The notes beneath the pieces are model-generated. The model did not search any database. It worked only from the letters and a program-made list of their open reading frames with translations, and had not been told where the DNA came from. This document shows positions 7,546 through 16,656 of a stretch of DNA of 35,955 nt, piece by piece. Location: contig CADBZI010000016.1 of the NCBI GenBank assembly GCA_902799015.1, positions 1-35,955 of the forward strand. Reading direction: 5' to 3'. Position 1 is the first letter of the stretch. Each line of letters opens with the position of its first letter. The position numbers were made by a program, and so were the translations under genes. Origin of the DNA: an uncultured Lachnospiraceae bacterium (lineage in GTDB: Bacteria; Bacillota; Clostridia; Lachnospirales; Lachnospiraceae).

Positions 7546-10188
7546 ATGAAGAATAACACAGCGAGAATTACAATACTTTGCAGCCTGATTATCGCAGTTA
7601 TCATGGTACTGGGAACAATCTGGTCGGGCCAAAGCGCGAAAAAGGATACCGAGCAGGCGGCCCGTACCGTCAGCATTCTGTACCTGGACGAGCTGGCTGG
7701 CCGCCGGGAGCAGGTCGTGGAGAACAATCTGCAGGGCAACATCCAGACGATTCAGATCGCAATCGGTCTGCTGAGTGAAGAGGATCTGAGCGACAAAGCA
7801 CACCTGGAGGCATACCAGTCCCGCATGAAACAGCTTTATAAGCTGGACAAGTTTGCATTTGTCGATGCCGATGGCCTGATCTATACTTCCCTGGGGACGC
7901 AGGACAACATAGAGGAATACGGCTTTGACTACAGAACCATCTCAAAGCCGGAAATATCGATTCGAAATCTCGACAGCCCTGAAAAAAAGGTGGTCATTGC
8001 GGTTCCGGTCAGTATCCCGTTTGACGGGAAAACGTTCAAGGTCTGCTTCGAGGAAATTGATATGGGCGTTATGCTGTCCGGTGTGTCGATGGATGCGGGG
8101 AGCGGAGGAGCCACATTCTGCAACATTTATACAACTGACGGCATCGCCCTTACCAACATGGTTCTGGGAGGCCTTTCGTCGGAGGACAATCTGCTGACGG
8201 CCATGCAGAGCGCAGAATACGAAGACGGATACTCCTATGACAGATTTGTCAAGGAGTTTCAGTCCGGGCAGAGTGGTGAGGTTTCTTTTGTGTACAACGG
8301 TATTAACGAAACGCTGAGTTATGTTCCGGTGAATGGCACGGACTGGCTGCTGACGTATCTGATTCGGGAAAGTGTCATCAGCGATGAGATTGGATATATC
8401 TCAGACGGTACTGTCAGAAGAAGCATCATCCAGTCTGTGATTACCGTAATCGCAATGCTTGGCATGTTTGTCTTCGTCTTCATACAGACACGGCACAACG
8501 CGCAGCTTCTTCTGGACCGGGAAACCGCGGAAGCCGAGATCAGAGGCAAACAGGAGGAGCTGGAACAGCGCATTAAGCTGCAGGAACAGCTTGAGGAGCA
8601 GAGCAAGCTGCTCGAAGCGACGCTGTCAGAGGCGGAGCAGGCAAACAAGGCGAAGACCGCGTTTCTCTCCAACATGAGTCACGAGATCCGCACGCCATTG
8701 AACGCGATCATCGGTCTCGACAACATTGCGCTCAACGATCCGGAGACGCCGGAAAAGACGAAGGAGTATCTGCGGAAAATTGGCTCATCCGCCGACCATC
8801 TCCTGTATCTGATCAACGATATTCTGGATATGTCCCGCATCGAGTCGGGGCGTATGATCCTGAACAATGAAGAATTCTCCTTCCCGGATCTGCTGCAGGC
8901 GATTAACACCATGTTCAGCGGACAGGCTGTTGACAAGGGTCTGGATTACCATTGCCACATCAACGGTGAGGTGGATGATTACTACATCGGCGACAGTATG
9001 AAGCTGCGCCAGGTGCTGATCAACATACTGGGCAACGCCGTAAAGTTCACCCCCGCAGGGGGCAGCGTTTCGCTCCAGGTGGAACGGAAGGCACAGTATA
9101 ACGGGAAGTCCACGCTCTGCTTTGTGATCACAGATACGGGCATCGGGATCAGCGAGGAGTATCTGCCGCATATTTTTGACGCTTTCAGCCAGGAGGATTC
9201 CTCTACGACCAACAAGTACGGAAGCTCCGGCCTCGGTCTGGCCATCACAAAGAGGATCGTCGAGATGATGAACGACGATATCCAGGTAGAGAGCGAGAAA
9301 GGGAAGGGATCCGTCTTTACTGTAACGGTAACGCTGACGGATTCCACCCGGACAGGAACAAACGACATAGATGACATCCATCCGGCCGATATGTCCGTAT
9401 TGATTGTGGATGATGACCCCATCGCCTGTCAGCATGCAGAGCTGGTTCTGGAAAAGGCCGGCATAGCGTCCGAAACCGCAGCCTCCGGGGCTGAGGCTGT
9501 CGAGATGGTTCAGCTTCGGCAGGCCAGAATGGAGCCGTACAACCTGATCCTCGTCGACTGGAAAATGCCGGAGATGGACGGAGTGGAGACCACGCGCAGA
9601 ATACGGACGATCGTTGGCAACGAATCCGCTATCATCATTCTGACGGCTTACCGCTGGGACGATATTCTGGAGGAGGCAGTTCAGGCAGGAGTCGACAGCT
9701 TTATTCCCAAGCCGCTGTTTGCCGCCGCTGTGATGGAGGAGTTCAAGTCAGCCCTCAGGCGAAAGGGCAGCCTGGCCGCGCAGAGCGCACATAAGGCGGA
9801 GCTGACGGGGCGCCGCATCCTGCTTGCGGAGGATATGGAGATCAATGCGGAGATCATATCCATGCTCTTGGAGAGCCGCGATATGGAGGTCGATCTGGCT
9901 CAGAACGGCAAAATCGCGGTGGATAAATTCGGCGCTCATGAACCGGGATATTACGATGCGGTTCTGATGGATATGCGTATGCCGGAAATGGACGGCCTGG
10001 AGGCTACGCGGCGGATCCGGGCCATGGACAGAGAGGACGCCCGGTGCATTCCCATTATCGCGCTGACAGCCAACGCATTCGATGAGGATGTGCAGCGTTC
10101 CCTGCAGGCGGGACTCAACGCACATTTGTCCAAGCCCGTACAGCCGGAGGTCTTGTTTGAGACCCTGGAGAGCCTGATTCAAAACTGA
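7546..10188 (+). CDS. Hybrid sensor histidine kinase with two receiver domains
   Basis: 880 residues, in order: membrane segment (about 8-25); extracytoplasmic sensor (about 26-285); second membrane segment (about 293-313); coiled coil (about 320-367); HisKA with phospho-accepting His379 in NMSHEIRTPLNAI; HATPase with NILGNAVKFTP, DTGIG and GSSGLGLAI boxes; receiver 1 (about 616-735) with phospho-acceptor Asp671; receiver 2 (about 756-878) with Asp809 in MDMRMPEMDG. All catalytic motifs are intact. There is no Hpt domain or output domain in the chain, so a separate Hpt or an outside partner would be needed to pass the phosphate on. The sensor is homologous to that of the diguanylate cyclase at 11289: both have VCF-EID, D-NLLTA, a YVPV--T-W segment and an IS-D-I stretch before the second membrane segment. 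It heads an apparent operon with a binding protein and that cyclase. Confidence 0.95.
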   Translation: MKNNTARITILCSLIIAVIMVLGTIWSGQSAKKDTEQAARTVSILYLDELAGRREQVVENNLQGNIQTIQIAIGLLSEEDLSDKAHLEAYQSRMKQLYKLDKFAFVDADGLIYTSLGTQDNIEEYGFDYRTISKPEISIRNLDSPEKKVVIAVPVSIPFDGKTFKVCFEEIDMGVMLSGVSMDAGSGGATFCNIYTTDGIALTNMVLGGLSSEDNLLTAMQSAEYEDGYSYDRFVKEFQSGQSGEVSFVYNGINETLSYVPVNGTDWLLTYLIRESVISDEIGYISDGTVRRSIIQSVITVIAMLGMFVFVFIQTRHNAQLLLDRETAEAEIRGKQEELEQRIKLQEQLEEQSKLLEATLSEAEQANKAKTAFLSNMSHEIRTPLNAIIGLDNIALNDPETPEKTKEYLRKIGSSADHLLYLINDILDMSRIESGRMILNNEEFSFPDLLQAINTMFSGQAVDKGLDYHCHINGEVDDYYIGDSMKLRQVLINILGNAVKFTPAGGSVSLQVERKAQYNGKSTLCFVITDTGIGISEEYLPHIFDAFSQEDSSTTNKYGSSGLGLAITKRIVEMMNDDIQVESEKGKGSVFTVTVTLTDSTRTGTNDIDDIHPADMSVLIVDDDPIACQHAELVLEKAGIASETAASGAEAVEMVQLRQARMEPYNLILVDWKMPEMDGVETTRRIRTIVGNESAIIILTAYRWDDILEEAVQAGVDSFIPKPLFAAAVMEEFKSALRRKGSLAAQSAHKAELTGRRILLAEDMEINAEIISMLLESRDMEVDLAQNGKIAVDKFGAHEPGYYDAVLMDMRMPEMDGLEATRRIRAMDREDARCIPIIALTANAFDEDVQRSLQAGLNAHLSKPVQPEVLFETLESLIQN

Positions 10189-10218
10189 GCCTCCGGCAGT
10201 ACAGACCGGGCGGGAGGC
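10189..10218 (+). other. Small hairpin between kinase and binding protein genes
   Basis: GCCTCC (10189-10194), directly after the kinase stop codon, can pair with GGAGGC (10213-10218). There is no T-run, so it is more likely an RNA-stability or weak attenuation element than a full terminator. Confidence 0.35.
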
Positions 10219-10255
10219 AGCACCCTGATCTGAGGAAGATGGTAGAGGTAGCGTC

Positions 10256-11287
10256 ATGAAAGTGAAAGCAATATTCCTGGCATTGCTCCTGTGCGTGTCC
10301 CATTGTATGTACGGGTATGCGGCTGAGGAAACGGAGCATGATTCAGCGGTTCACTTTGAGCGGGAGCTGGATTCCTACAAACCGCTGAAGAATCACTATA
10401 ATTTCTACTTTACATATAAGATTGTTCATCCCTGGTGGGATGCTGTTGCGCTGGGAATCGAAGAAGCACAGAGACAGTTTCTGGAGCATGGTGTCATTAT
10501 CACCTATGAATATATGGCACCACCAAAGACATCTGCCATAGACCAGGCGGAACGCCTCCGGAAGGCAGCGGAAGGAGCGTATGACGTGATTGGGGTGGAT
10601 GTCGCTGATGAGGCTGTCATTTCCCCTGTTCTGGATGAGCTGATGGAGAAAGGGAATAAGGTGATGACCTTCTCGAGCTCGGATGCCGCGTCTGACTGTA
10701 AAAGGATTGCCTATGTAGGAAATACGCACAATGTTGAGGACGGTGCGCAGCTGACGGAGGCATTGTGCAGGAAGCTGAACTACAAAGGAAATGTGGCAAT
10801 TCTTGTAGGTGCCGAAGGTGCCCCGTGTCACGAGGAGCGTGCCCAGGGAGCCAGGAAAACAATCGGGAAATACAGCGATATGAAAGTCGTGGATGTTGCG
10901 TATGATCAGGACTCGATTGAAAATGCATATGAGCTTACGAAGGAGTTTCTTGCCAGATACAAGGATCTTGACGGAATTGTATGCTGCAATATGAGCAATC
11001 CGGTTGGTGCCGCAAGGGCTGTCAAGGAAGCGGGAAGAGATGTGGTGATTGTCGGGATGGATCATGACAGAGAAGCCCTGGAAGATTTGCGGGACGGCAT
11101 CATTTATTGTCTGGGGGTACAGGATTGCTTCTCCATTGGATTTGACACGATACAGGTCGCCGTGAAGATCGCGGACGGACAGCTCCCCGGGGAGCTGTTT
11201 CCCGAAAAGACGCAGGAGGAAACGACCCTGATCTATCAGGAAGATGCGGAGGATATGCTGAGAATCCTGTATGGGGTGGTACAGTGA
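10256..11287 (+). CDS. Periplasmic sugar-binding protein (RbsB-like, Peripla_BP_4)
   Basis: 343 residues with a signal peptide (hydrophobic 4-18, likely cleavage after YAA at about 21-23) and a type I periplasmic-binding fold: the first strand YFTYKIVHPWWDAVALGIEEA, then DVIGVDVADEAVISPVLDEL, KRIAYVGNTHNVEDGAQL, GNVAILVGAEG, DGIVCCNMSNPVGAARAVKEAG and VIVGMDHDRE. This is the family of ribose/galactose-binding proteins. No lipobox cysteine is obvious. No sugar-importer ATPase or permease of the ribose class is next to it; instead it lies between a hybrid kinase and a diguanylate cyclase, 67 bases after the first and one base before the second. That suggests it works as a ligand-presenting sensor subunit rather than an importer part. 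The role is inferred; the fold is not in doubt. Confidence 0.88.
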   Translation: MKVKAIFLALLLCVSHCMYGYAAEETEHDSAVHFERELDSYKPLKNHYNFYFTYKIVHPWWDAVALGIEEAQRQFLEHGVIITYEYMAPPKTSAIDQAERLRKAAEGAYDVIGVDVADEAVISPVLDELMEKGNKVMTFSSSDAASDCKRIAYVGNTHNVEDGAQLTEALCRKLNYKGNVAILVGAEGAPCHEERAQGARKTIGKYSDMKVVDVAYDQDSIENAYELTKEFLARYKDLDGIVCCNMSNPVGAARAVKEAGRDVVIVGMDHDREALEDLRDGIIYCLGVQDCFSIGFDTIQVAVKIADGQLPGELFPEKTQEETTLIYQEDAEDMLRILYGVVQ

Positions 11288-11288
11288 C

Positions 11289-12818
11289 ATGAAACGTTCT
11301 ATTCAACTTACAGCTGTCATAGGCGCGGTGATCATTTCGATTCTTGTAACCGTGATGTCTATGCGTATGATTCGCGGGGCAGCTTCGTCCACCGACAAGG
11401 CAGTGGCGAAGGTCAGTGAATTCTATCTGAAGGAGCTGGCAGATCGGAGAACACAGGTTATAGCAAGCCTGATTGACTCAAAAACAGATCAGATGCAGAG
11501 AGCGATGCAGGTGATTTCCAAGCAGGATCTGGAGTCAGTAGATTCGCTGCGTGCATTTATCGGAAGAACCGAGCTGCTTTATGAGCTGGATCTGTTTGCG
11601 CTCGTGGATCAGGATGATATCGTCTACAGCAGATACTCCACGTATATGGGTGGAAGCCGCTATGATTTCCTTGCGGACGATATGGCGGATAACCGTACGG
11701 CGATCAGCACGGTCTATCTGTACGGAGGATCCAAGCATATCTGTATCGCGATCCCATTGTCCGGGATATCCTTTCAGGGAAAGAAATTGCAGGTCTGCTT
11801 TGTAGAAATTGATTTCAAAAAACTGGCGGATGATCTCGCATTTGGCGTGGAGAATGCGGAGACCTGGTTTGGCCTGTATCAGGGAAACGGGGAGAACCTG
11901 ATCAGTATGGATTTCGGTCCTTTCGATGCAGACCAGAATCTGCTGACAGCGACGAAGGACATGCTGAGTGAAGATGAATGGAATGCGCTGAATGATCATT
12001 TTCAGAATGGTATTCAGGGAGAAACGGTACTCGGACATCAGTCAGCCCGTGATACGCTGTATTATGTGCCGGTTCGTGATACCGGCTGGATGATGACGGT
12101 TTTGATTTCCGGGAATCTGATCCAGGATCAGATCAGAGGGATTAGTGATGAATTGCTGAGGCAGAGCACACAGTATTTTGTGTTGATCGGTTTGGCGTTG
12201 GTGGTCTATTTTCTGCTGCTGTTTCTGGAGCTTCACAGACAATCTTCCAGGCTTTTGATGCAGGAGAAGAAGACCAGCAGAGAGTACAGTGAGCGGGCAT
12301 TGAAAAGTGAGAGCGAGCTTGGCCGGTATAAGGGAATTGCGTATAAGGATCCTTTGACGGGGGTTCAGAGCAAGCATGCGTATATGGAGAAGGCCAAGAT
12401 CCTGGATCAGGCGATCGCGGATGGAGATCTGAGCGCGCTGGCGATTCTGGTTGGAGACTTGAACGGGCTGAAGCATATCAATGATACCATCGGACATGCG
12501 GCAGGAGATCAGTACCTGAAAGACGGAGCGATGATGCTGTGCAGACTGTTTCAGCACAGCCCGGTCTACCGGACCGGCGGGGATGAATTCATTGTGATTC
12601 TGCAGAACGCGGACTATGAGAACCGATTCCCGCTTCTGGAACAGCTGAATCAGATGGTAGAGGAGAACATCAGCACGGAAGGTGTCGTGATTTCTGCCGG
12701 TATGGCGGAGCTTACACCGGAAGATGATTACGTGGAGGATGTGTTCAAAAGAGCGGATCATCTCATGTATGTAAGAAAGCAGCAGCTCAAGGAGATGGGG
12801 GCACGCATGAGAACATGA
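11289..12818 (+). CDS. Membrane diguanylate cyclase with extracytoplasmic sensor
   Basis: From the ATG at 11289 (one base after the previous stop) the product is 509 residues: membrane segment about 7-28, sensor about 30-290, second membrane segment about 296-315, short coiled coil, then a GGDEF domain from about 349 (YKDPLTGVQSKHAY) with an intact GGDEF motif at 430-434 and DLNGLKHINDT-GH upstream. It should convert two GTP to c-di-GMP. Five residues before GGDEF the inhibitory I-site RxxD is absent (FQHS there), so product inhibition by that route is unlikely. Its sensor is homologous to that of the kinase at 7546. Its end overlaps the next start (ATGA). Confidence 0.93.
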   Translation: MKRSIQLTAVIGAVIISILVTVMSMRMIRGAASSTDKAVAKVSEFYLKELADRRTQVIASLIDSKTDQMQRAMQVISKQDLESVDSLRAFIGRTELLYELDLFALVDQDDIVYSRYSTYMGGSRYDFLADDMADNRTAISTVYLYGGSKHICIAIPLSGISFQGKKLQVCFVEIDFKKLADDLAFGVENAETWFGLYQGNGENLISMDFGPFDADQNLLTATKDMLSEDEWNALNDHFQNGIQGETVLGHQSARDTLYYVPVRDTGWMMTVLISGNLIQDQIRGISDELLRQSTQYFVLIGLALVVYFLLLFLELHRQSSRLLMQEKKTSREYSERALKSESELGRYKGIAYKDPLTGVQSKHAYMEKAKILDQAIADGDLSALAILVGDLNGLKHINDTIGHAAGDQYLKDGAMMLCRLFQHSPVYRTGGDEFIVILQNADYENRFPLLEQLNQMVEENISTEGVVISAGMAELTPEDDYVEDVFKRADHLMYVRKQQLKEMGARMRT

Positions 12819-13111
12819 TCCGGACATTTTCACATAGAATGAGTTTTTCTGTTTCCGTATGCCATGGTGTGGTGAATATGTGTATCAGAGTACCTGTTTT
12901 GCTGCTCTTCATGGTGAGCCTGCTGTCATTCTGTATCCCGGACGAAGCGAAAGCTGCCGTCTCCCAGCCGGAATACACGGAATTCTCCGACCTGAAGGGA
13001 AAGACAGTCTCCATGATCACAGGTGCGCCTTTTGAGGAGCTGTCTTATGACAGGGATGAGGATGCTCAGCTGCCGAACATGATTCGTGTGGTCGTGCGGG
13101 AAAAACTGTAA
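12815..13111 (+). pseudogene. Truncated solute-binding protein (SBP_bac_3 N-terminus)
   Basis: The 98-residue frame starts by ATGA overlap with the cyclase stop. A hydrophobic segment (VPVLLLFMVSLLSF) and a cleavage-like EAKAA come first, then FSDLKGKTVSMITGAPFEEL, the usual first strand region of solute-binding domains fused to kinases or cyclases in this family of bacteria. After about residue 76 the sequence becomes unrelated (acidic, then NMIRVVVREKL) and stops, so more than 150 residues of the binding domain are missing. It is probably a deletion relic: the start of one gene joined to the end of another. Whether the short protein is made is unknown. Confidence 0.6.
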
Positions 13112-13163
13112 CACCGGCTTATGAGGGCAGCGGCTCCTGTGGATGTTTTTTTGAAAGGAAAGC

Positions 13164-14117
13164 GTGTTCAGATACATGAAGGCAAGACGGAAAAGAAACT
13201 TTAATCCGGAGGAATATACGGCTGCCCAGCGAAGCGTATTCTCAAAACGGACAAATCTGATCTTCAGCATGCTATTCGCTCTGCTGGCTCTTGCGGTGTT
13301 TTTACCAGTTCTTCTGGTGATCATTGTCTCTTTCACTTCAGAGAGCAGTGTGACACAGAACGGTTACAGCTTTTTCCCGCAGTCTTTTTCTCTGGAGGCA
13401 TGGAAGTATCTTTTGCACTCGGGCACCTACCTTGTGCGCGCCATCCTGAACTCGTTCCTGATTACGGCTGCAGGTACGGTTCTGAGCCTGATGCTCATGT
13501 GTCCGATCGCCTACGCGCTCTCCAGAAAGAGCTTTCGGTACAGGAGAGGAATCCTGATCTTTCTGATGATTCCCATGATTTTTTCCGGCGGTCTGGTTTC
13601 CACCTATATGGTTTACACACAGATCCTTCATCTGCGGAACACCTACCTTGCGCTGATCCTGCCGCTGCTGTGCTCTACATGGTATATCATGATTTTGCGT
13701 AATTATTACCAGACAGCGGTTCCGGATTCCCTGATTGAAGCCGCTATGGTGGATGGGGGAAGACAGCTTCAGATTTTTCTGCGTATTGTGGTTCCGATTA
13801 CGACTCCGGTGACGATGACCGTTGCGCTCTTTCAGATCTTTGCCTACTGGAACAGCTGGTATCCTGCACTTCTGTATCTGGACAGCAATCACACGGAGCT
13901 GTACCCGCTGCAATATGTGCTGGTGAACATGCAGAGGAGCATCGACATGCTGGCCAATGACGCACAGTACATTTCCGGTGCTCAGGCCTATATCCCTCCT
14001 GCCGTGACGGTCCGGATGGTTCTGGTTGTTGTTGTGATTCTGCCGATCATCCTGATCTTCCCGCTTTTTCAGAGATATGTGAAAAATGGAATGACGGTCG
14101 GTGCCGTGAAGGGGTGA
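13164..14117 (+). CDS. Carbohydrate ABC transporter permease (LplC/MsmG-like)
   Basis: 317 residues with six predicted membrane helices and the permease EAA loop LIEAAMVDGGRQLQIFLRIVVPI near 193-215, where the ATPase docks. The N-terminal region FLPVLLVIIVSFTSES followed by AWKYLL and the ending with NGMTVGAVKG are typical of the LplC/YtcP side of aldouronate or oligosaccharide importers. The best start is GTG at 13164, five bases after AAAGGAA; ATG at 13176 is an alternative. It opens a three-gene import unit with the lipoprotein at 14134 and the permease at 15659. No ABC ATPase gene is present, as is common when a shared MsmX-type ATPase is used. Confidence 0.9.
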   Translation: MFRYMKARRKRNFNPEEYTAAQRSVFSKRTNLIFSMLFALLALAVFLPVLLVIIVSFTSESSVTQNGYSFFPQSFSLEAWKYLLHSGTYLVRAILNSFLITAAGTVLSLMLMCPIAYALSRKSFRYRRGILIFLMIPMIFSGGLVSTYMVYTQILHLRNTYLALILPLLCSTWYIMILRNYYQTAVPDSLIEAAMVDGGRQLQIFLRIVVPITTPVTMTVALFQIFAYWNSWYPALLYLDSNHTELYPLQYVLVNMQRSIDMLANDAQYISGAQAYIPPAVTVRMVLVVVVILPIILIFPLFQRYVKNGMTVGAVKG

Positions 14118-14133
14118 CAAAGAGGGAACGGGC

Positions 14134-15693
14134 ATGGAAAAGAAGAAAATGAATAACCGCCGGATCAAGACGGTGCGCAGCAGGGAAATATCGTGGAAAT
14201 ACATGAGATCTCTGGTTGTCTTCCTGTTTCTGCTTGCCATCGCGGCCGCCGCTTCGTGCGGATGCGGAAGACATAAGGACGATACAACGCTCCGGTGGGT
14301 TACCTACTCTGCTTCCGGCGCGGCGATGGACGCGAAAGAAGTGATCGAGGCGGCCAATCAGATCTCCCGCGAGAAGATCGGCGTGGAGGTGGAACTGGAA
14401 TTCCAGCCTTCCGACAAGATGAATCTGATGATGGCTTCCGGCGAGTATTATGACATGGTATTTACCAGTTCATGGCTCAATGTATTCGACAAAAGAGCGC
14501 AGGCGGGGATGTATTATGACATCACGGATCTGGTGCGGGAAGAGACGCCGGCCCTTTATGAGTCGGTCGGGAAATACTGGGACTGCGCGAAGATTGATGG
14601 GAGAATCATGGGAGTTCCCATTCTGAAGGACATGGGAGCGTCACAGATGTTCCGTTTCAATGCGGATTATTTTGAAGGGAAGAAGGGAATGGAGATTCCG
14701 GAACGGATGGATGGGCTTCAGTCCCTTGAGCCGTTTCTGAAGGCATATAAGGAAGACTACCCTGATCAGTATCCGCTTGCAATGGATAAGGGTGGTATTC
14801 CCGGTTATTTGAATTTTGTTGAGCGGATTGCCGGCGGAATCATTGTGATCCCTTATGAACAGGAAACAGAGCTCCCCCAGGCAATGGCCATCTGGGACTG
14901 TGAAGCGCTGATGGAACGTTACCGCTTGCTGCACCGGTGGTATCAGGCCGGCTATATTCATCCGGATGCTGCCACCATTGATTCGACGGATGCGGACAAG
15001 TCGATTCCGGTTCGCTTTGGCGTGGCATGGAAGGGATATATGGGCTATTCCAATCCTGCACAGTGGGGGTACAACGTGAAGGTATCCACCTATGAAGGTC
15101 CTTTCCTCTCAAGGCAGAGTGAACAGGGTGCCATGTTCGGCATCTGTGCGGCCTGCAGCCGGGAACGCGCGGCCCAGTGCCTGAAGTATATCGAGCTTCT
15201 GAGTACGGATCGGAAATTCCGCGATATCCTGGCGTATGGAATCGAAGGAAAGCATTATCGTTATCTGGAGAACGGGACCGTCCTGCAGACACAGACGGGA
15301 CTGAACCGCTATCCTGCCAACCTGTATACGACCGGATCTGTTGTAAATGCGTCCGTTGCTTCCATCAGCGAGGAGATCGTCTCAGATCCGGATCAGTGGA
15401 AGAAGGTCTTTGCGGAATACGACACAGACGGCATCTACAGCAAGACGCGAGGCTTTTATTATGATACGACCCGCAAGGAAGACATCATTGCGGCACTGCA
15501 GGCGATCTACAGTGATTACGCCACGGAGCTTCGCACGGGAACCAGTGATCCGGATGTTGTCATCCCGAAGATGCGCAAACGGATGGAAGCGGCCGGTTTT
15601 GACGAGCTGCTGGAGGATGTGCAAAACCAGCTGAAAGAATGGATGGAGAGAGGCGAGGATGAACAGGCGCAGACAGAATCAGAAGAACCGTAA
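14134..15693 (+). CDS. Extracellular solute-binding lipoprotein (LipO-like, DUF3502 end)
   Basis: 519 residues with an N-terminal basic stretch, hydrophobic segment 27-40 and a lipobox AAS-Cys42 (signal peptidase II type), so a membrane-anchored binding protein. The mature part opens with LRWVTYSASGA and continues with EVELEFQPSDKMNLMMASGEYYDMVF, the family 1 oligosaccharide binding fold; the C-terminus (RGFYYDTTRKEDIIAALQAIYSDY... and IPKMRKRMEAAGFDEL) matches the DUF3502 region of LipO-like proteins. Its genes flank it on both sides, 16 bases after the first permease and overlapping the second by 35 bases. It should deliver an oligosaccharide to those permeases; the sugar is unknown. Confidence 0.9.
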   Translation: MEKKKMNNRRIKTVRSREISWKYMRSLVVFLFLLAIAAAASCGCGRHKDDTTLRWVTYSASGAAMDAKEVIEAANQISREKIGVEVELEFQPSDKMNLMMASGEYYDMVFTSSWLNVFDKRAQAGMYYDITDLVREETPALYESVGKYWDCAKIDGRIMGVPILKDMGASQMFRFNADYFEGKKGMEIPERMDGLQSLEPFLKAYKEDYPDQYPLAMDKGGIPGYLNFVERIAGGIIVIPYEQETELPQAMAIWDCEALMERYRLLHRWYQAGYIHPDAATIDSTDADKSIPVRFGVAWKGYMGYSNPAQWGYNVKVSTYEGPFLSRQSEQGAMFGICAACSRERAAQCLKYIELLSTDRKFRDILAYGIEGKHYRYLENGTVLQTQTGLNRYPANLYTTGSVVNASVASISEEIVSDPDQWKKVFAEYDTDGIYSKTRGFYYDTTRKEDIIAALQAIYSDYATELRTGTSDPDVVIPKMRKRMEAAGFDELLEDVQNQLKEWMERGEDEQAQTESEEP

Positions 15694-16633
15694 CCCCCGC
15701 AGCCGAAGAAGAGGGGCAAGGAAGCAGGACCGGGAGCTCATGCTGATGTCTTTCCCTGCGCTCTTATGGTATGGCATTTTCTGCTATCTTCCGCTGTTTG
15801 GGATCTTCTTCGCGTTTAAGACGTTTACCCCAAGACCGGGAGAGTCTTTGATTCGAAACCTTTTTGTCAACAGCCCATGGGCTGGCTTCAGGAACTTTAC
15901 GTTTCTGTTCAAGTCTTCCGAACTGCAGGGAATTCTGTTTAACACGCTCTTTTATAATCTGATCTTTCTGGTACTGGGAATTGTGATTCCTGTTATGCTT
16001 GCGGTGGTTCTGGCGGAGCTGCACAGCAGATTCTTTTCCGGTCTGGTACAGATGGTGATGATCCTTCCGTACTTTTTGTCCTGGGTCATTGTGGGATACT
16101 GCCTGTACGGCTTTCTCGCGACAAATGAAGGACAGGTGAACCACCTGCTCAGCCTGTTTGGCGCTGCCGGGATACAGTGGTATCAGTCACCACAGTACTG
16201 GCGCGTGATTCTGATTCTCGTTGAGCTCTGGAAGTCCTCCGGCTATGCCATGATCATCTATCTCTGCGCGATCACGGCGATCGACCGCACGCTGTATGAG
16301 GGGGCAAAGCTGGATGGCGCTTCCTTCTGGCAGCGGGTCCGTTTTATTACGCTTCCCATGCTGCGGCCGACCATAGCAACCATCTTTATTCTGCGGACAG
16401 GAAGCCTCCTTGCCTCCGATTTCGGCCTGTTCTATCAGGTCCCGATGGACTCCAACTCGCTGCAGCCGGTGACGCAGACGCTGGATGTCTATGTGTACAA
16501 GGCTTTGATGACACAGGCCAATTTCGGCTTCTCGGCTGCAGCCTCCTTCCTGCAGAATGTGGTCGGGTGTATCCTTCTGATCCTGACGAACATGGTGGTG
16601 CGCAGAATTGATGAGGACAGCAGCCTGATCTAA
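15659..16633 (+). CDS. Carbohydrate ABC transporter permease (LplB-like)
   Basis: 324 residues, very basic at the N-terminus (about 1-28), then six membrane helices and the EAA loop LYEGAKLDGASFWQRVRFITLPML near 213-235. The opening LMLMSFPALLWYGIFCYLPLFGIFFAFKTF is the LplB pattern. It starts inside the end of the binding lipoprotein gene (35-base overlap), after GAGAGGCGAGG, indicating translational coupling. Usual order in such operons is lipoprotein, LplB, LplC, or permeases together; here the lipoprotein is between the two permeases. Confidence 0.9.
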   Translation: MNRRRQNQKNRNPRSRRRGARKQDRELMLMSFPALLWYGIFCYLPLFGIFFAFKTFTPRPGESLIRNLFVNSPWAGFRNFTFLFKSSELQGILFNTLFYNLIFLVLGIVIPVMLAVVLAELHSRFFSGLVQMVMILPYFLSWVIVGYCLYGFLATNEGQVNHLLSLFGAAGIQWYQSPQYWRVILILVELWKSSGYAMIIYLCAITAIDRTLYEGAKLDGASFWQRVRFITLPMLRPTIATIFILRTGSLLASDFGLFYQVPMDSNSLQPVTQTLDVYVYKALMTQANFGFSAAASFLQNVVGCILLILTNMVVRRIDEDSSLI

Positions 16634-16656
16634 ATCGAAGACAATGCCGCAGGGTT

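Noticed and set aside
16634..16656. Terminator between the LplB-like permease and the esterase
   Set aside because: The 23-base gap has no stable stem that I can see.
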